From F23-B02 sp963613665 (lineage in GTDB: Bacteria; Bacillota; Clostridia; Oscillospirales; Oscillospiraceae): a stretch of DNA of 45,714 nucleotides. The stretch spans positions 1-45,714 of the forward strand of contig CAVEAL010000019.1 in assembly GCA_963613665.1 (NCBI GenBank). Reading direction: 5' to 3'. Shown piece after piece: positions 15,156-23,115 of the stretch (positions are counted from its first letter, which is position 1; each line of letters begins with the position of its first letter). The notes under the pieces are model-generated. The model saw only the letters and a list, made by a program, of their open reading frames with translations, was not told the origin of the DNA and ran no database searches. The translations under genes and the position numbers were made by a program.

Positions 15156-16373
15156 TCAGAACTTGATCTCCCTGCCGTTCTTGCGCCACTGCTTGAACTC
15201 CGCAACGGCGGTGAACAGTGCGTCGGAGGAGGAGTTGATGGCGGTCTCGACGGAGTCCTGAATGACGCCGATGATGAAGCCGACGCCGACGACCTGCATT
15301 GCAATGTCGTTGGAGATGCCGAAGAGCGAGCAGGCCATGGGGATCAGCAGCAGCGAACCGCCGGCAACGCCGGATGCGCCGCAGGCGCCGAGGGCTGCCA
15401 TGATCGACAGAATGACCGCAACGGGCAGGCTTACGGCAATGCCGAGGGTGTGCACCGCAGCGAGGGTCATGACGGTTATGGTTACAGCCGCGCCGGCCAT
15501 GTTTATGGTCGCGCCGAGGGGGATGGACACGGAATAGAATTCGCGGTCGAGGCCGAGGCTTTCGCACAGGGTCATGTTGACGGGGATGTTGGCCGCCGAG
15601 GAGCGGGTGAAGAATGCGGTCACGCCGCTTTCGCGCAGGCACTTGAACACCAGCGGGTAAGGGTTCTTGCGGATTGCGATGAAGACCATGATCGGGTTTA
15701 CGACAAGTGCCGCGAAGAGCATGCAGCCGACGAGGATCAGCAGGAGCCTGCCGTACTCGGTGAAGATCGCAAGGCCGCTTGTGGACACCGCGGTGAATAC
15801 GAGACCGAGAATTCCGAAGGGCGCGAGGGAGATTACAAAGCGCACGGCCTTGGTGACGGCTTCCGATGCGTCATAAAGGAAGGTCTTCGTGCTGTCGGAT
15901 GCGTTTTTGAACGCAAAGCCGAGCACTATCGACCAGAACAGTATGCCGAGGTAGTTGCCGGACACGATCGAGCCTATGGGGTTGGATACGACGTTGTTGA
16001 GAAGTCCGGTGAAGATGGAGACAAAGCTGTCGGGAGCGGCGTCGGAGGCCGCGTCCGTGAGCGTGATGGTCACGGGGAAGATAAAGCTTGCCGCTACCGC
16101 GATGACCGCCGCAAGGAAGGTCGAGATCAGGTACAGCACGATGACCGTGCCGAACTGGCTGCCGAGCTTCTCCTTGGACTGTGCAAGTGCGCTGATGATA
16201 AGCACGAACACCAGCAGCGGTGCGATGGCCTTCAGGGCACCGACGAACAGCGTGCCGAGAATGCCGATGCCGGCGGCGGAGGGGACAAGCAGCGCAAGCG
16301 CGGCGCCGATGACCATGCCGATAACTATGCGCAGCACGAGGCTCACGCTGTTATATGCTTTTACGATTTTCAT
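15156..16373 (-). CDS. sstT: Serine/threonine:Na+ symporter SstT
   Basis: A 405-residue member of the dicarboxylate/amino acid:cation symporter (DAACS) family. Its sequence throughout resembles SstT, which imports serine and threonine with sodium. Seen are the first helices (SLVLRIVIGMVIGAALALL), the serine-rich hairpin TRSSAANIPVNM, the NMAGAAVTITVMTLAAV core and the second hairpin GACGASGVAGGSLLLIP. Length is usual. The ATG at 16373 has a weak, somewhat distant AAAGGATGAG. It is read alone, with its own promoter, downstream of the LysR gene on the same strand. Confidence 0.95.
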   Translation of the reverse strand: MKIVKAYNSVSLVLRIVIGMVIGAALALLVPSAAGIGILGTLFVGALKAIAPLLVFVLIISALAQSKEKLGSQFGTVIVLYLISTFLAAVIAVAASFIFPVTITLTDAASDAAPDSFVSIFTGLLNNVVSNPIGSIVSGNYLGILFWSIVLGFAFKNASDSTKTFLYDASEAVTKAVRFVISLAPFGILGLVFTAVSTSGLAIFTEYGRLLLILVGCMLFAALVVNPIMVFIAIRKNPYPLVFKCLRESGVTAFFTRSSAANIPVNMTLCESLGLDREFYSVSIPLGATINMAGAAVTITVMTLAAVHTLGIAVSLPVAVILSIMAALGACGASGVAGGSLLLIPMACSLFGISNDIAMQVVGVGFIIGVIQDSVETAINSSSDALFTAVAEFKQWRKNGREIKF

Positions 16374-16434
16374 TTCTCATTTCTCATCCTTTGTGTAAAG
16401 CTGTGCCGGAGCCGGGTCCTGGCGCGCAGGAAGC

Positions 16435-16463
16435 AGTTTAACAAACCGTTAACACAAAGTCAA
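16435..16463 (-). promoter_or_regulatory. Promoter of sstT
   Basis: On the minus strand, TTGACT (16458-16463), a 17-base spacer and TAAACT (16435-16440). The leader would be about 55-60 bases. Confidence 0.6.
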
Positions 16464-16510
16464 CAAGACGGGCAGGAATAAAATGAGAATATTGGTAAAA
16501 TATATAAATA

Positions 16511-16534
16511 CTGCCCGCGTTTCAACGCGGGCAG
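16511..16534 (-). terminator. Hairpin after the LysR gene
   Basis: CTGCCCGCGTT (16511-16521) is complementary to AACGCGGGCAG (16524-16534). Read on the minus strand it is followed by TATTTATATATTTT, so it probably ends the LysR transcript. Confidence 0.65.
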
Positions 16535-16599
16535 ACGAATAAATAACGGTTAAAAATGAATAATTATTGATCCAGGAGGCAAGCGGAAAGGAAAACGGA

Positions 16600-17460
16600 T
16601 CAGTTCGCAACCGAAAGACCGTAGTGGGATTTCAGGAAGCGGACGAAGCGGCGCACGGCGGTGGAGGCGGCCTCGATGGATTTTACGGCAATGCCGACGC
16701 GCACGACGACCGGCAGCTCGAGCGGGATGGCCTTGACCTGACCCTCGTAGCCGACCAGCGAGAACGACGACAGCACCGACACTCCGAGTCCGCCCGCGAC
16801 CAGCGACAGTATCGTCGCGTCGTCTGTAGCCTCGACCTGAATGCGCTTTGCGTCCGGCGGCAGCAGCTTTTCGGCGTACTGCTCACGGCAGGTGAAAAAC
16901 GGCTCCTTTAAAAGCCGTTCAATGGATATGCGCTCACGATCCCATTTAAACGACGGCGGCACGACGGCTACGAGCGGTACGCGCGTGAGAGGTATCCACT
17001 CAAAGCCCTCGGCACAGGACTCGTCGACCAGAGCAAGCTGCACCTCGCCTTTTTCGAGGAGCTTCGGCAGCTCGTAGCCGCGCACGGTCACTTCGATCTC
17101 GATATCCGGATAAGCCTCACGGAACTCCTGAAGCAGGGTGGGCAGCTCTGCGCGGGCAATGCTCGCAAAGCAGCCGAGGCTGAGCTGGCAGCTCTGCGTG
17201 CGGCTCTGTGCGGCGGCCTCCTGACGCAGCGCGTCGCAGGCGTCAATGACGTTTTTTATATAAGGAAGAAGCAGCTCGCCCTCCTCGGAGAGACGGACGC
17301 CGTGGCTCCCGCGATTGAGCAGCGTGCAGCCCAGCTCCGCTTCCAAATTATTAACAAGATGCGTCATTGCCGATTGCGTGTAGCCCAACTCCGCTGCGGC
17401 CTTGCTGAAGCTGCCGCGATCGACAGCCGTGAGCACGGCGCGAAGTCTTCCGTCGTCCAT
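16600..17460 (-). CDS. LysR-family transcriptional regulator
   Basis: A 286-residue LysR protein. The N-terminal winged helix has GSFSKAAAELGYTQSAMTHLVNNLEAELGCTLLNR (residues about 16-50, shown in part) and the effector-binding domain follows from about 90 (LSLGCFASIARAELPTLLQEF). GGTGGGAG precedes the start. It is divergent from brnQ across a 283-base region and followed on the same strand by sstT, so control of amino-acid transport is a fair guess. The ligand is unknown. Confidence 0.9.
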   Translation of the reverse strand: MDDGRLRAVLTAVDRGSFSKAAAELGYTQSAMTHLVNNLEAELGCTLLNRGSHGVRLSEEGELLLPYIKNVIDACDALRQEAAAQSRTQSCQLSLGCFASIARAELPTLLQEFREAYPDIEIEVTVRGYELPKLLEKGEVQLALVDESCAEGFEWIPLTRVPLVAVVPPSFKWDRERISIERLLKEPFFTCREQYAEKLLPPDAKRIQVEATDDATILSLVAGGLGVSVLSSFSLVGYEGQVKAIPLELPVVVRVGIAVKSIEAASTAVRRFVRFLKSHYGLSVAN

Positions 17461-17585
17461 AGCGCTCCCACCTTTCGTTTATATTTTATTATAGTACATA
17501 ATTTCGCTAAGCAAATATAACACGGCGAACGGACAGATTCAATAACTTTTGGTTAACATTTTGGCATATCGGGGATGAAAAAATG

Positions 17586-17658
17586 TTGTGTATAGCATTA
17601 AAAATTTTAATATGTCAATGAAAAACAGTGATTTCCGCTCTCATGAAAATAATGCTAT
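17586..17658 (+). promoter_or_regulatory. Candidate brnQ promoter with flanking inverted repeat
   Basis: TTGTGT (17586-17591), a 16-base spacer and TAATAT (17608-17613) form a weak promoter. ATAGCATT (17592-17599) and AATGCTAT (17651-17658) are perfect inverted copies bracketing the predicted start, and may be a regulator site. The wider LysR-brnQ gap (17461-17743) is AT-rich and otherwise holds nothing I can name. Confidence 0.4.
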
Positions 17659-17743
17659 GCTGTATTCAGATTTTTCAGAGCAATCCGCTGCACTGTAAAT
17701 CGGCAGAGAGAACAAAAGCAAATGATGAAAGAGGAAAAAGCAA

Positions 17744-19045
17744 ATGACACTCGAAAAAAAGAAACACATGGGCCGCGACGTAGTCGTCGTCGGCTTCGCG
17801 TTGTTCGCAATGTTTTTCGGCGCGGGCAACGTCATCTTCCCGCCGTACCTCGGCGTTGAGGCGGGCTCGGATTGGCTCAAGGGCTTTGCAGCATACTTTG
17901 TCGCCGATATAGGCCTTGCACTGTTCACCGTGTTCGCGCTCCTGCGCGTCGGCAGCAGCGAGGCCGTCACCGCACGCCTCGGCAAGATCCCGGCGGCAAT
18001 ACTTATGTGCTCGCTGATCCTGTGCATCGGCCCCATGGTCGCTATCCCCCGCACCGCAGCTACCACTTATGAAATGGCTATCGTCCCGAACATCAGCGGC
18101 GTATCCTCCGTTGTGTTCTCGATCCTGTTCTTCGCACTGATCCTGTTCCTGTGCATCCGCCAGTCCGCGGTCGTCGATATCGTCGGCGCGGTCCTGACCC
18201 CGCTGCTGCTTATAGGACTTGCGGTCATCATCGTCATGGGCATCATCCATCCGCTCGGCGAGATCTCGCTCACTCCGAACGCGGACAACGTCGTTCTCGG
18301 CGGCATAAAGGCCGGCTATCAGACGCTCGACGCGCTTGCGGCGCTGCCCTTCGGCATAATCATTCTCCAGACCGCTGCCGCCAAGGGCTACACCACCGAG
18401 AGACAGAAGTTCAAGATCGTCTCCGGCTCGGCAGTCCTCGCAGGTGTTCTGCTGCTTGGCGTTTACATGGGCCTGTGCTACCTCGGCGCCACCGTTTCGA
18501 CTCAGTACGGCCTTGAGATCGGCCGCGCAGAGCTCGTCATGGCCATCGTTGAGTCGCTCATGGGCAAGGCCGGTATGATCATCTTCGGCGTTGTCGTGGG
18601 CCTTGCCTGCGTCACCACCGCCATAGGTCTGGCAAGCTCCGCGGCGGCATACTTCACCGAGCTGTGCTGCGGCAAGGTCTCATACAAGGCCTTCGTGATC
18701 ATCATCTGCGTGTTCAGCGCAGCTGCCGCAAACCTCGGTCTCGACCGCATCGTCGCCATCGCGGCTCCCGTGCTGGATATCGTATATCCCCCCGCGCTCG
18801 TCGTTATAATCATTTCGCTGATCATGCCCAAGGTCAACGACTATGTCGCCCGCGGCGCGGCTCTGGGCGCACTCGGCTCGAGCATACTGTGCACGCTCAA
18901 GCTCCCGGCAATGGAGCACCTGCCCCTGTACGACATGGGCCTGTACTGGATCCTCCCCGCGATCGTGTTCGGCCTGCTTGCATTCGGCCTTGCAGCCATT
19001 GTCAAGCCCGAGAAGAAAAAAGAGACCGCCGAAGCGAATGTCTGA
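17744..19045 (+). CDS. brnQ: Branched-chain amino acid transporter BrnQ
   Basis: A 433-residue, 12-helix LIVCS-family symporter that imports leucine, isoleucine and valine with a cation. The family start FALFAMFFGAGNVIFPPYLG is clear, as is the GPMVAIPRTAATTYEM region. The remaining helices (for example AVVDIVGAVLTPLLL and LGLDRIVAIAAPVLDIVYPPA) match in order and the length is normal. GAGGAAAAAGC precedes the ATG. It is divergent from the LysR gene, whose likely target it is. A strong terminator follows. Confidence 0.95.
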   Translation: MTLEKKKHMGRDVVVVGFALFAMFFGAGNVIFPPYLGVEAGSDWLKGFAAYFVADIGLALFTVFALLRVGSSEAVTARLGKIPAAILMCSLILCIGPMVAIPRTAATTYEMAIVPNISGVSSVVFSILFFALILFLCIRQSAVVDIVGAVLTPLLLIGLAVIIVMGIIHPLGEISLTPNADNVVLGGIKAGYQTLDALAALPFGIIILQTAAAKGYTTERQKFKIVSGSAVLAGVLLLGVYMGLCYLGATVSTQYGLEIGRAELVMAIVESLMGKAGMIIFGVVVGLACVTTAIGLASSAAAYFTELCCGKVSYKAFVIIICVFSAAAANLGLDRIVAIAAPVLDIVYPPALVVIIISLIMPKVNDYVARGAALGALGSSILCTLKLPAMEHLPLYDMGLYWILPAIVFGLLAFGLAAIVKPEKKKETAEANV

Positions 19046-19068
19046 AAGCAGATAAGCAAATGAAAAAT

Positions 19069-19107
19069 CCGACCCCCTGTGTTTTTTGCACAGGAGGTCG
19101 GTTTTTT
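19069..19107 (+). terminator. Intrinsic terminator of brnQ
   Basis: A 13-bp stem with one mismatch (19069-19081 with 19089-19101), a T-rich loop and a following TTTTTT. Confidence 0.9.
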
Positions 19108-19166
19108 GCTGTCCGTTTTTCCGATATGCGCCCTGAGCGCTGTGAGCGCCGTGAAGCGGAAAACGC

Positions 19167-19736
19167 TTATTTTTCCGGCCAGGGGACGGGCGTCTGTCCC
19201 TTGTCAACGATGAGGTAGGCCTTCTGCGCTATGCGCGCCATGGGCGTGTCGGACAGGGAATCGGAGTAAAACGCCTCGGTCACTGCGCCGGGGTGAGCCT
19301 CGTAAAACCTGCGAACCTTTTCCTCGCCGTGGCAGTTTGGACCGTACATTTTGCCGGTGTGCTTGTCCATGGGCGAGGCGATGAGCTCTATGCCGAGCCT
19401 GTCGGTCATGGGACGGACGACAAACTCCGGCGAGGCGGAGATGACGATATCGTCCTTGCTGTGCACTGCGCGGTACCACGCAGCTATCCGGTCCTCGTGC
19501 TCGTCCCAGTAGGTTTTCAGAACCGCGTCAATGTCGCCGATGCGGCGCACGAAACTGAAAATATTCTCCTTGAGCGTCTCCTTGGGAATGAGCCTGAGAA
19601 GATACGCAAGCCCTATGACCGCCATCCTCGGCAGCCAGAGCAGCAGCTCCAGCGGATGCCTGCGCATGTACCATTTGACGAAGGTCACCGAGGAATCGGG
19701 ATAAAAAATGGTTTTATCAAAATCAAATGTATTCAT
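19167..19736 (-). CDS. HAD-superfamily phosphatase (HAD-IB type)
   Basis: A 189-residue haloacid-dehalogenase phosphatase. Motif I is DFDKT at residues 4-8, motif II is the Ser in ISASPEF, and motif III/IV is in YSDSLSDTPM. A mostly helical cap of about 60 residues lies between I and II (RHPLELLLWLPRMAVIGLAYLL). This is the PSP/SerB-like subclass. The start overlaps the stop of the P-type ATPase by four bases (ATGA) and follows GAGGAG, so the pair is translationally coupled. The substrate is unknown; a phospholipid- or small-molecule phosphate is possible. Confidence 0.85.
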   Translation of the reverse strand: MNTFDFDKTIFYPDSSVTFVKWYMRRHPLELLLWLPRMAVIGLAYLLRLIPKETLKENIFSFVRRIGDIDAVLKTYWDEHEDRIAAWYRAVHSKDDIVISASPEFVVRPMTDRLGIELIASPMDKHTGKMYGPNCHGEEKVRRFYEAHPGAVTEAFYSDSLSDTPMARIAQKAYLIVDKGQTPVPWPEK

Positions 19737-21628
19737 AAGTTCGCTCCTCTTGTGCCGGCTCCGTATGCCATCCAGACCGAGAGCATGAAAACGAGAGTGT
19801 CCGCGCTCACGGCGGCGATCATGCCGATGCTGCCGAACGCGGCAAGCAGCAGTACCGCAAGCTTGGTAAGCAGCGAGAGCCCAAAGCAGCGGCGCACCGT
19901 CCGACTCGTCTGCCTGCATATGCTCAGCGCCAGCGGCAGCTTGCGTATATCGTCGCTCATGATGAGTATGCCCGACTTCGATGCCGGAGCGGCGGGGTTC
20001 AGAGCGCCCATGGCAATGCCGACGTCGGCGCGGCTGAGTACCTTCGCGTCGCTCACCGCATCGCCCACGAACGCGAGCTTGCCCGTGTGCTTTTCGCGCA
20101 ACAGCTCGCCTACGGCAACGAGCTTGTCCTCCGGCAGGAGCTCCGTCATGACGTCCGACACGCCGAGGGCGCGGCCTACGGCCTTGCCGACACGGTCGGT
20201 ATCGCCCGTGAGGAGCACCGCCTTTTCTATGCCGAGGGCGTACAGCTCGCGCACGGCGTCCTTCGCGCCGTCCTTGACCCGGTCGTCGATGATTATATAG
20301 CCGTAATATATTCCGGCGGCGGCGACATGCACGACGGACAGATGCCTGTCCGTGCGGTCGCACTTGATGCCGTTGGTGTTCATAAGCGCCGTGTTTCCGA
20401 CGAGCACCCTTCTGCCGTAGACCTCGGCCTCCACGCCGCGCCCTGCGAGCTCACGCACGTTTTTGACCTGCTCGGGGTCTATCACCGTGGTGCTTGCCCT
20501 GCGCAGCGACAGCGCGATGGGGTGGCTCGAATGACACTCGGCCGCCGCCGCGAGCGAGACGAGGTCTGCGCTGCTTATGCCCTTGGGCTCGACGCCGATA
20601 ACGGAAAAGCTGCCTTCGGTCACGGTGCCGGTCTTGTCCATGACTATCGTTGCCGAGGAGGAGAACCCTTCAAGCTCGGACTTATTGCGGATAACGATGC
20701 CGTGCTCCACGGCGGTGCTGAGCCCTGCGAAATACGCCATTGAGGACGCGATGAGCGGCGCGGTGAGCGAGGCCGAGGCGAGAAATATCAGCGCCCTGTG
20801 CGACCAGACGAGCCAGTCGTCGGTTATGATCGAGGGTATGACGGCAATTGCGGCGGCAAGGAATATGACAACGGGCGTGTACAGCTTTGAGATGCGCGCA
20901 AAGCGAGCCTCGCGCATTGATGCGCTCCTCGGCGCCTGCTCGACGATATCGGCCGTGCGCAGGAGAGTCGAGTTGTTATACAGCCCCGTGACGCGAATCT
21001 TCAGCGTGCCGCCGAGATTTACGCAGCCGGAGACGACCTCGTTTCCGACGCCCACGTCGATGGGCGCACGGTCGCCGGTGTAGGCCGAGGCGTCTACCGA
21101 GCCGCTGCCGTCAACGATTATGCCGTCAAGAGGTATGAGCTCGTTTTTTCTCACCGTCATGACCGTTCCGGGGCGGATGCGCTCGGGCGAGACCATGTTC
21201 ATTCTGCCGTCCTGCTCGACTGCGACATACTCGGGACGAAGGTAGGCAAGATAGGGCGTGCGCCTGTGGTTTTTGCCGGCAAAGATGTGCTCAAAGCAGC
21301 TCCCGACGCTGAACGCGACGAGAACGAAAAAGGCCTCGGTGAAGTTCTGCATGCAGCTCGTGCCGAGGCAGGCAAGGACGATGAGCATGTCGTATGACAG
21401 CACGTTTCCGCGCAGGAGCTTTTCGCCCGCCTTGCGCAGCGGCATCAGCGCGGCGGCAAGCACCGGAACGATGCCCAGCACGAGCGTCAGCCACTTCGGC
21501 ATGTTGACATATGCCGCGCTCACCGCCGAGGCCGCTATAAACAGCGCAAGAGCTATGCCAAGCGGCAGCAGCTCACGCTCAAGCTCGATGCGTGCGGTGT
21601 CGTGCCGGCGTATATCCTTATGCTTCAT
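19733..21628 (-). CDS. Divergent heavy-metal-type P-type ATPase
   Basis: A 631-residue P1B-like ATPase without an N-terminal metal domain. The phosphorylation site DKTGTVTE (near residue 329) and the nucleotide motif SSHPIA are present. Three signatures are changed: TGES reads TGDRAP (near 183), the Cys-Pro-Cys membrane motif is replaced by a Ser-Leu-Thr segment (ASASLTAP, near 284), and GDGxND reads GDAVSD (near 521), keeping both aspartates. It is therefore probably an active pump with an unusual or non-metal cargo. The start at 21628 follows GGGAGG; an upstream extension lacks one. Coupled to the HAD gene. Confidence 0.88.
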   Translation of the reverse strand: MKHKDIRRHDTARIELERELLPLGIALALFIAASAVSAAYVNMPKWLTLVLGIVPVLAAALMPLRKAGEKLLRGNVLSYDMLIVLACLGTSCMQNFTEAFFVLVAFSVGSCFEHIFAGKNHRRTPYLAYLRPEYVAVEQDGRMNMVSPERIRPGTVMTVRKNELIPLDGIIVDGSGSVDASAYTGDRAPIDVGVGNEVVSGCVNLGGTLKIRVTGLYNNSTLLRTADIVEQAPRSASMREARFARISKLYTPVVIFLAAAIAVIPSIITDDWLVWSHRALIFLASASLTAPLIASSMAYFAGLSTAVEHGIVIRNKSELEGFSSSATIVMDKTGTVTEGSFSVIGVEPKGISSADLVSLAAAAECHSSHPIALSLRRASTTVIDPEQVKNVRELAGRGVEAEVYGRRVLVGNTALMNTNGIKCDRTDRHLSVVHVAAAGIYYGYIIIDDRVKDGAKDAVRELYALGIEKAVLLTGDTDRVGKAVGRALGVSDVMTELLPEDKLVAVGELLREKHTGKLAFVGDAVSDAKVLSRADVGIAMGALNPAAPASKSGILIMSDDIRKLPLALSICRQTSRTVRRCFGLSLLTKLAVLLLAAFGSIGMIAAVSADTLVFMLSVWMAYGAGTRGANL

Positions 21629-21657
21629 TTTCTGCCTCCCGTCGAATATAAATATCC

Positions 21658-21687
21658 ATACTAAATCAATTATATAATGCCTGTCAA
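21658..21687 (-). promoter_or_regulatory. Promoter of the divergent P-type ATPase
   Basis: On the minus strand, TTGACA (21682-21687), an 18-base spacer and TAGTAT (21658-21663), about 30 bases before the start codon. Confidence 0.6.
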
Positions 21688-21725
21688 ATCCGCATACACA
21701 TAATATTAACAAACGGCATTATTCC

Positions 21726-21754
21726 TTGACATAATAACGTCCGGATGTTATGAT
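21726..21754 (+). promoter_or_regulatory. Promoter of the XRE/S24 regulator with built-in palindrome
   Basis: TTGACA (21726-21731), a 17-base spacer and TATGAT (21749-21754). The spacer holds ATAACGTCCGGATGTTAT (21734-21751), an 18-bp palindrome with a single mismatched pair. A repressor bound there would block RNA polymerase, which fits autoregulation by the LexA-like product. Confidence 0.7.
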
Positions 21755-21792
21755 ATATTAAATATATTGTACGGTAAGAGGAGGTGCGCCGC

Positions 21793-22536
21793 TTGAGAGG
21801 CTCGATGCTAAAGGAGATCCTTCAGGAGCAGGGCGTAAGTATAAGCGAGCTCGCGCGCAGGCTTAATGTTTCCGCCCAGACGCTTTACAGCATGGTAAAG
21901 CGCGATAATCAGAAGGTCGATTTCGACATGATGATGCACATCTGCAAGCAGCTCAACGTCCCGGTCGAGCGCCTGTGCGAGGATGTCGCGCTGCCGAAAA
22001 TGCCCGATCTGCGCGAGTGGCAGTTTATCGGCAAATACAGGCGTCTGTCCGAAAGCGGCAGGGAGCTTGTCGATATGGTCATAGACCATGAGCTCGGCCG
22101 CCGCGAGGAAGCCAAAGCCCGGCAGGACGAGGAGAGCAGGGTCATACCTCTTTACCTGACCCCGGCGGCTGCCGGATATGCATCTCCGGCGCTCGGTGAC
22201 GATTACGAGGACTACACTGTCAGCAAAAGCTGCGGCGCGGACTTTGCCGTGCGCATCGACGGCGACAGCATGGAGCCGTATATAAGCGACGGCTCGGTCG
22301 CCCTGTGCAAGCGCGGAGCTATAATCCACGACGGCGATGTAGGTCTGTTTTTCGTTGACGGCGACATGAAGTGCAAGCAGTACTGCCAGGACTACAGCGG
22401 AAACGTGTATCTTTTCTCGGCGAACAGAGCCAGAAGCGATGCCGACGTCACCATTATGGCAAGCTCGGGAATAACGCTCATGTGCTTCGGCAAGGTGCTG
22501 CTCGATAGGAGCATACCGCTGCCGGAAATGGGGTGA
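21793..22536 (+). CDS. XRE-family regulator with S24 (LexA-like) self-cleavage domain
   Basis: A 247-residue repressor-type protein. An XRE helix-turn-helix lies at about residues 15-50 (VSISELARRLNVSAQTLYSM). The S24 domain fills the C-terminus, with a possible Ala127-Gly128 cleavage site (AAAGYASP), the nucleophile Ser159 in GDSMEP and the general base Lys193 or Lys195 (MKCKQY). The spacing resembles LexA and phage CI proteins, so inactivation by RecA-stimulated self-cleavage is possible. The TTG at 21793 is preferred because AGGAGG lies eight bases upstream; a GTG at 21784 overlaps that site. Four bases separate it from the DUF3267 gene. No phage genes are adjacent. Confidence 0.88.
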   Translation: MRGSMLKEILQEQGVSISELARRLNVSAQTLYSMVKRDNQKVDFDMMMHICKQLNVPVERLCEDVALPKMPDLREWQFIGKYRRLSESGRELVDMVIDHELGRREEAKARQDEESRVIPLYLTPAAAGYASPALGDDYEDYTVSKSCGADFAVRIDGDSMEPYISDGSVALCKRGAIIHDGDVGLFFVDGDMKCKQYCQDYSGNVYLFSANRARSDADVTIMASSGITLMCFGKVLLDRSIPLPEMG

Positions 22537-22540
22537 GGCA

Positions 22541-23113
22541 ATGGAGTTTGAAAACAGGCTGCCAAAGGGATATGAAACGCGCACGGTCGATCCCGATGCG
22601 GATAAAAAGCTTAAAATTAAAATTTACGCGGTGTCTGCCGCCGCGGCAGCCGTGCTGATCGCGCTCGGCTGCCTGATAAAAAACATAAGTCTGCTGTTTG
22701 ACGCGGCAGGGGCGCTTGCTCTGATAATGAGGTTTATCCTCCTTGTGCTCGTCATTGCCGCGAGCCTTGTGGGGCAGGAATATCTGAAATGCTTTATCCT
22801 CGGCAAGCTCACCGGTAAGCCCGCGCGTGTCGTGCGCGACGGGATGAGCGCAAGGATCGAATACAAGTGCTGGCTGGACAGGAAAAGCTACGTCATAATG
22901 AGCCTCGCGCCTGCTGCCGCAGTGTGCCTTGTGACGCTGCTGCTCATGCTCATATTGCCGGACAAGCTTTTCTGGCAGTGCTATGTGATATTTACGATCA
23001 CTCTCGCCGGAGCGGCGGGAGACGTGTATATCGCGTATATGCTTTTCAGGGAAAAGCATGATGTCCGCGCAAAAAACGAGGGATATAAGATACTTATAGC
23101 AACGGAGAAATAA
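22541..23113 (+). CDS. DUF3267-like membrane protein with degenerate zincin motif
   Basis: A 190-residue protein with about four membrane helices (residues 28-48, 58-77, 110-128, 135-160). The C-terminal half matches the DUF3267 pattern: YKCWLDRKSYVIMSLAP and GAAGDVYIAYMLFREK. In that family the first part usually carries HExxH; here the aligned site reads Gln79-Glu-Tyr-Leu-Lys83, so both zinc-binding histidines are gone. It is probably a non-catalytic member. It follows the S24 regulator by four bases and the M20 gene starts three bases after it, so all three form an operon. Confidence 0.75.
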   Translation: MEFENRLPKGYETRTVDPDADKKLKIKIYAVSAAAAAVLIALGCLIKNISLLFDAAGALALIMRFILLVLVIAASLVGQEYLKCFILGKLTGKPARVVRDGMSARIEYKCWLDRKSYVIMSLAPAAAVCLVTLLLMLILPDKLFWQCYVIFTITLAGAAGDVYIAYMLFREKHDVRAKNEGYKILIATEK

Positions 23114-23115
23114 CA

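Noticed and set aside
15450..16481. A long plus-strand frame antisense to sstT
   Set aside because: A shadow of the strongly supported sstT gene; the product is a charged, motif-free string.
21793..22536. Prophage repressor marking an integrated phage
   Set aside because: No integrase, structural or lysis genes, and no attachment repeats were seen on either side.
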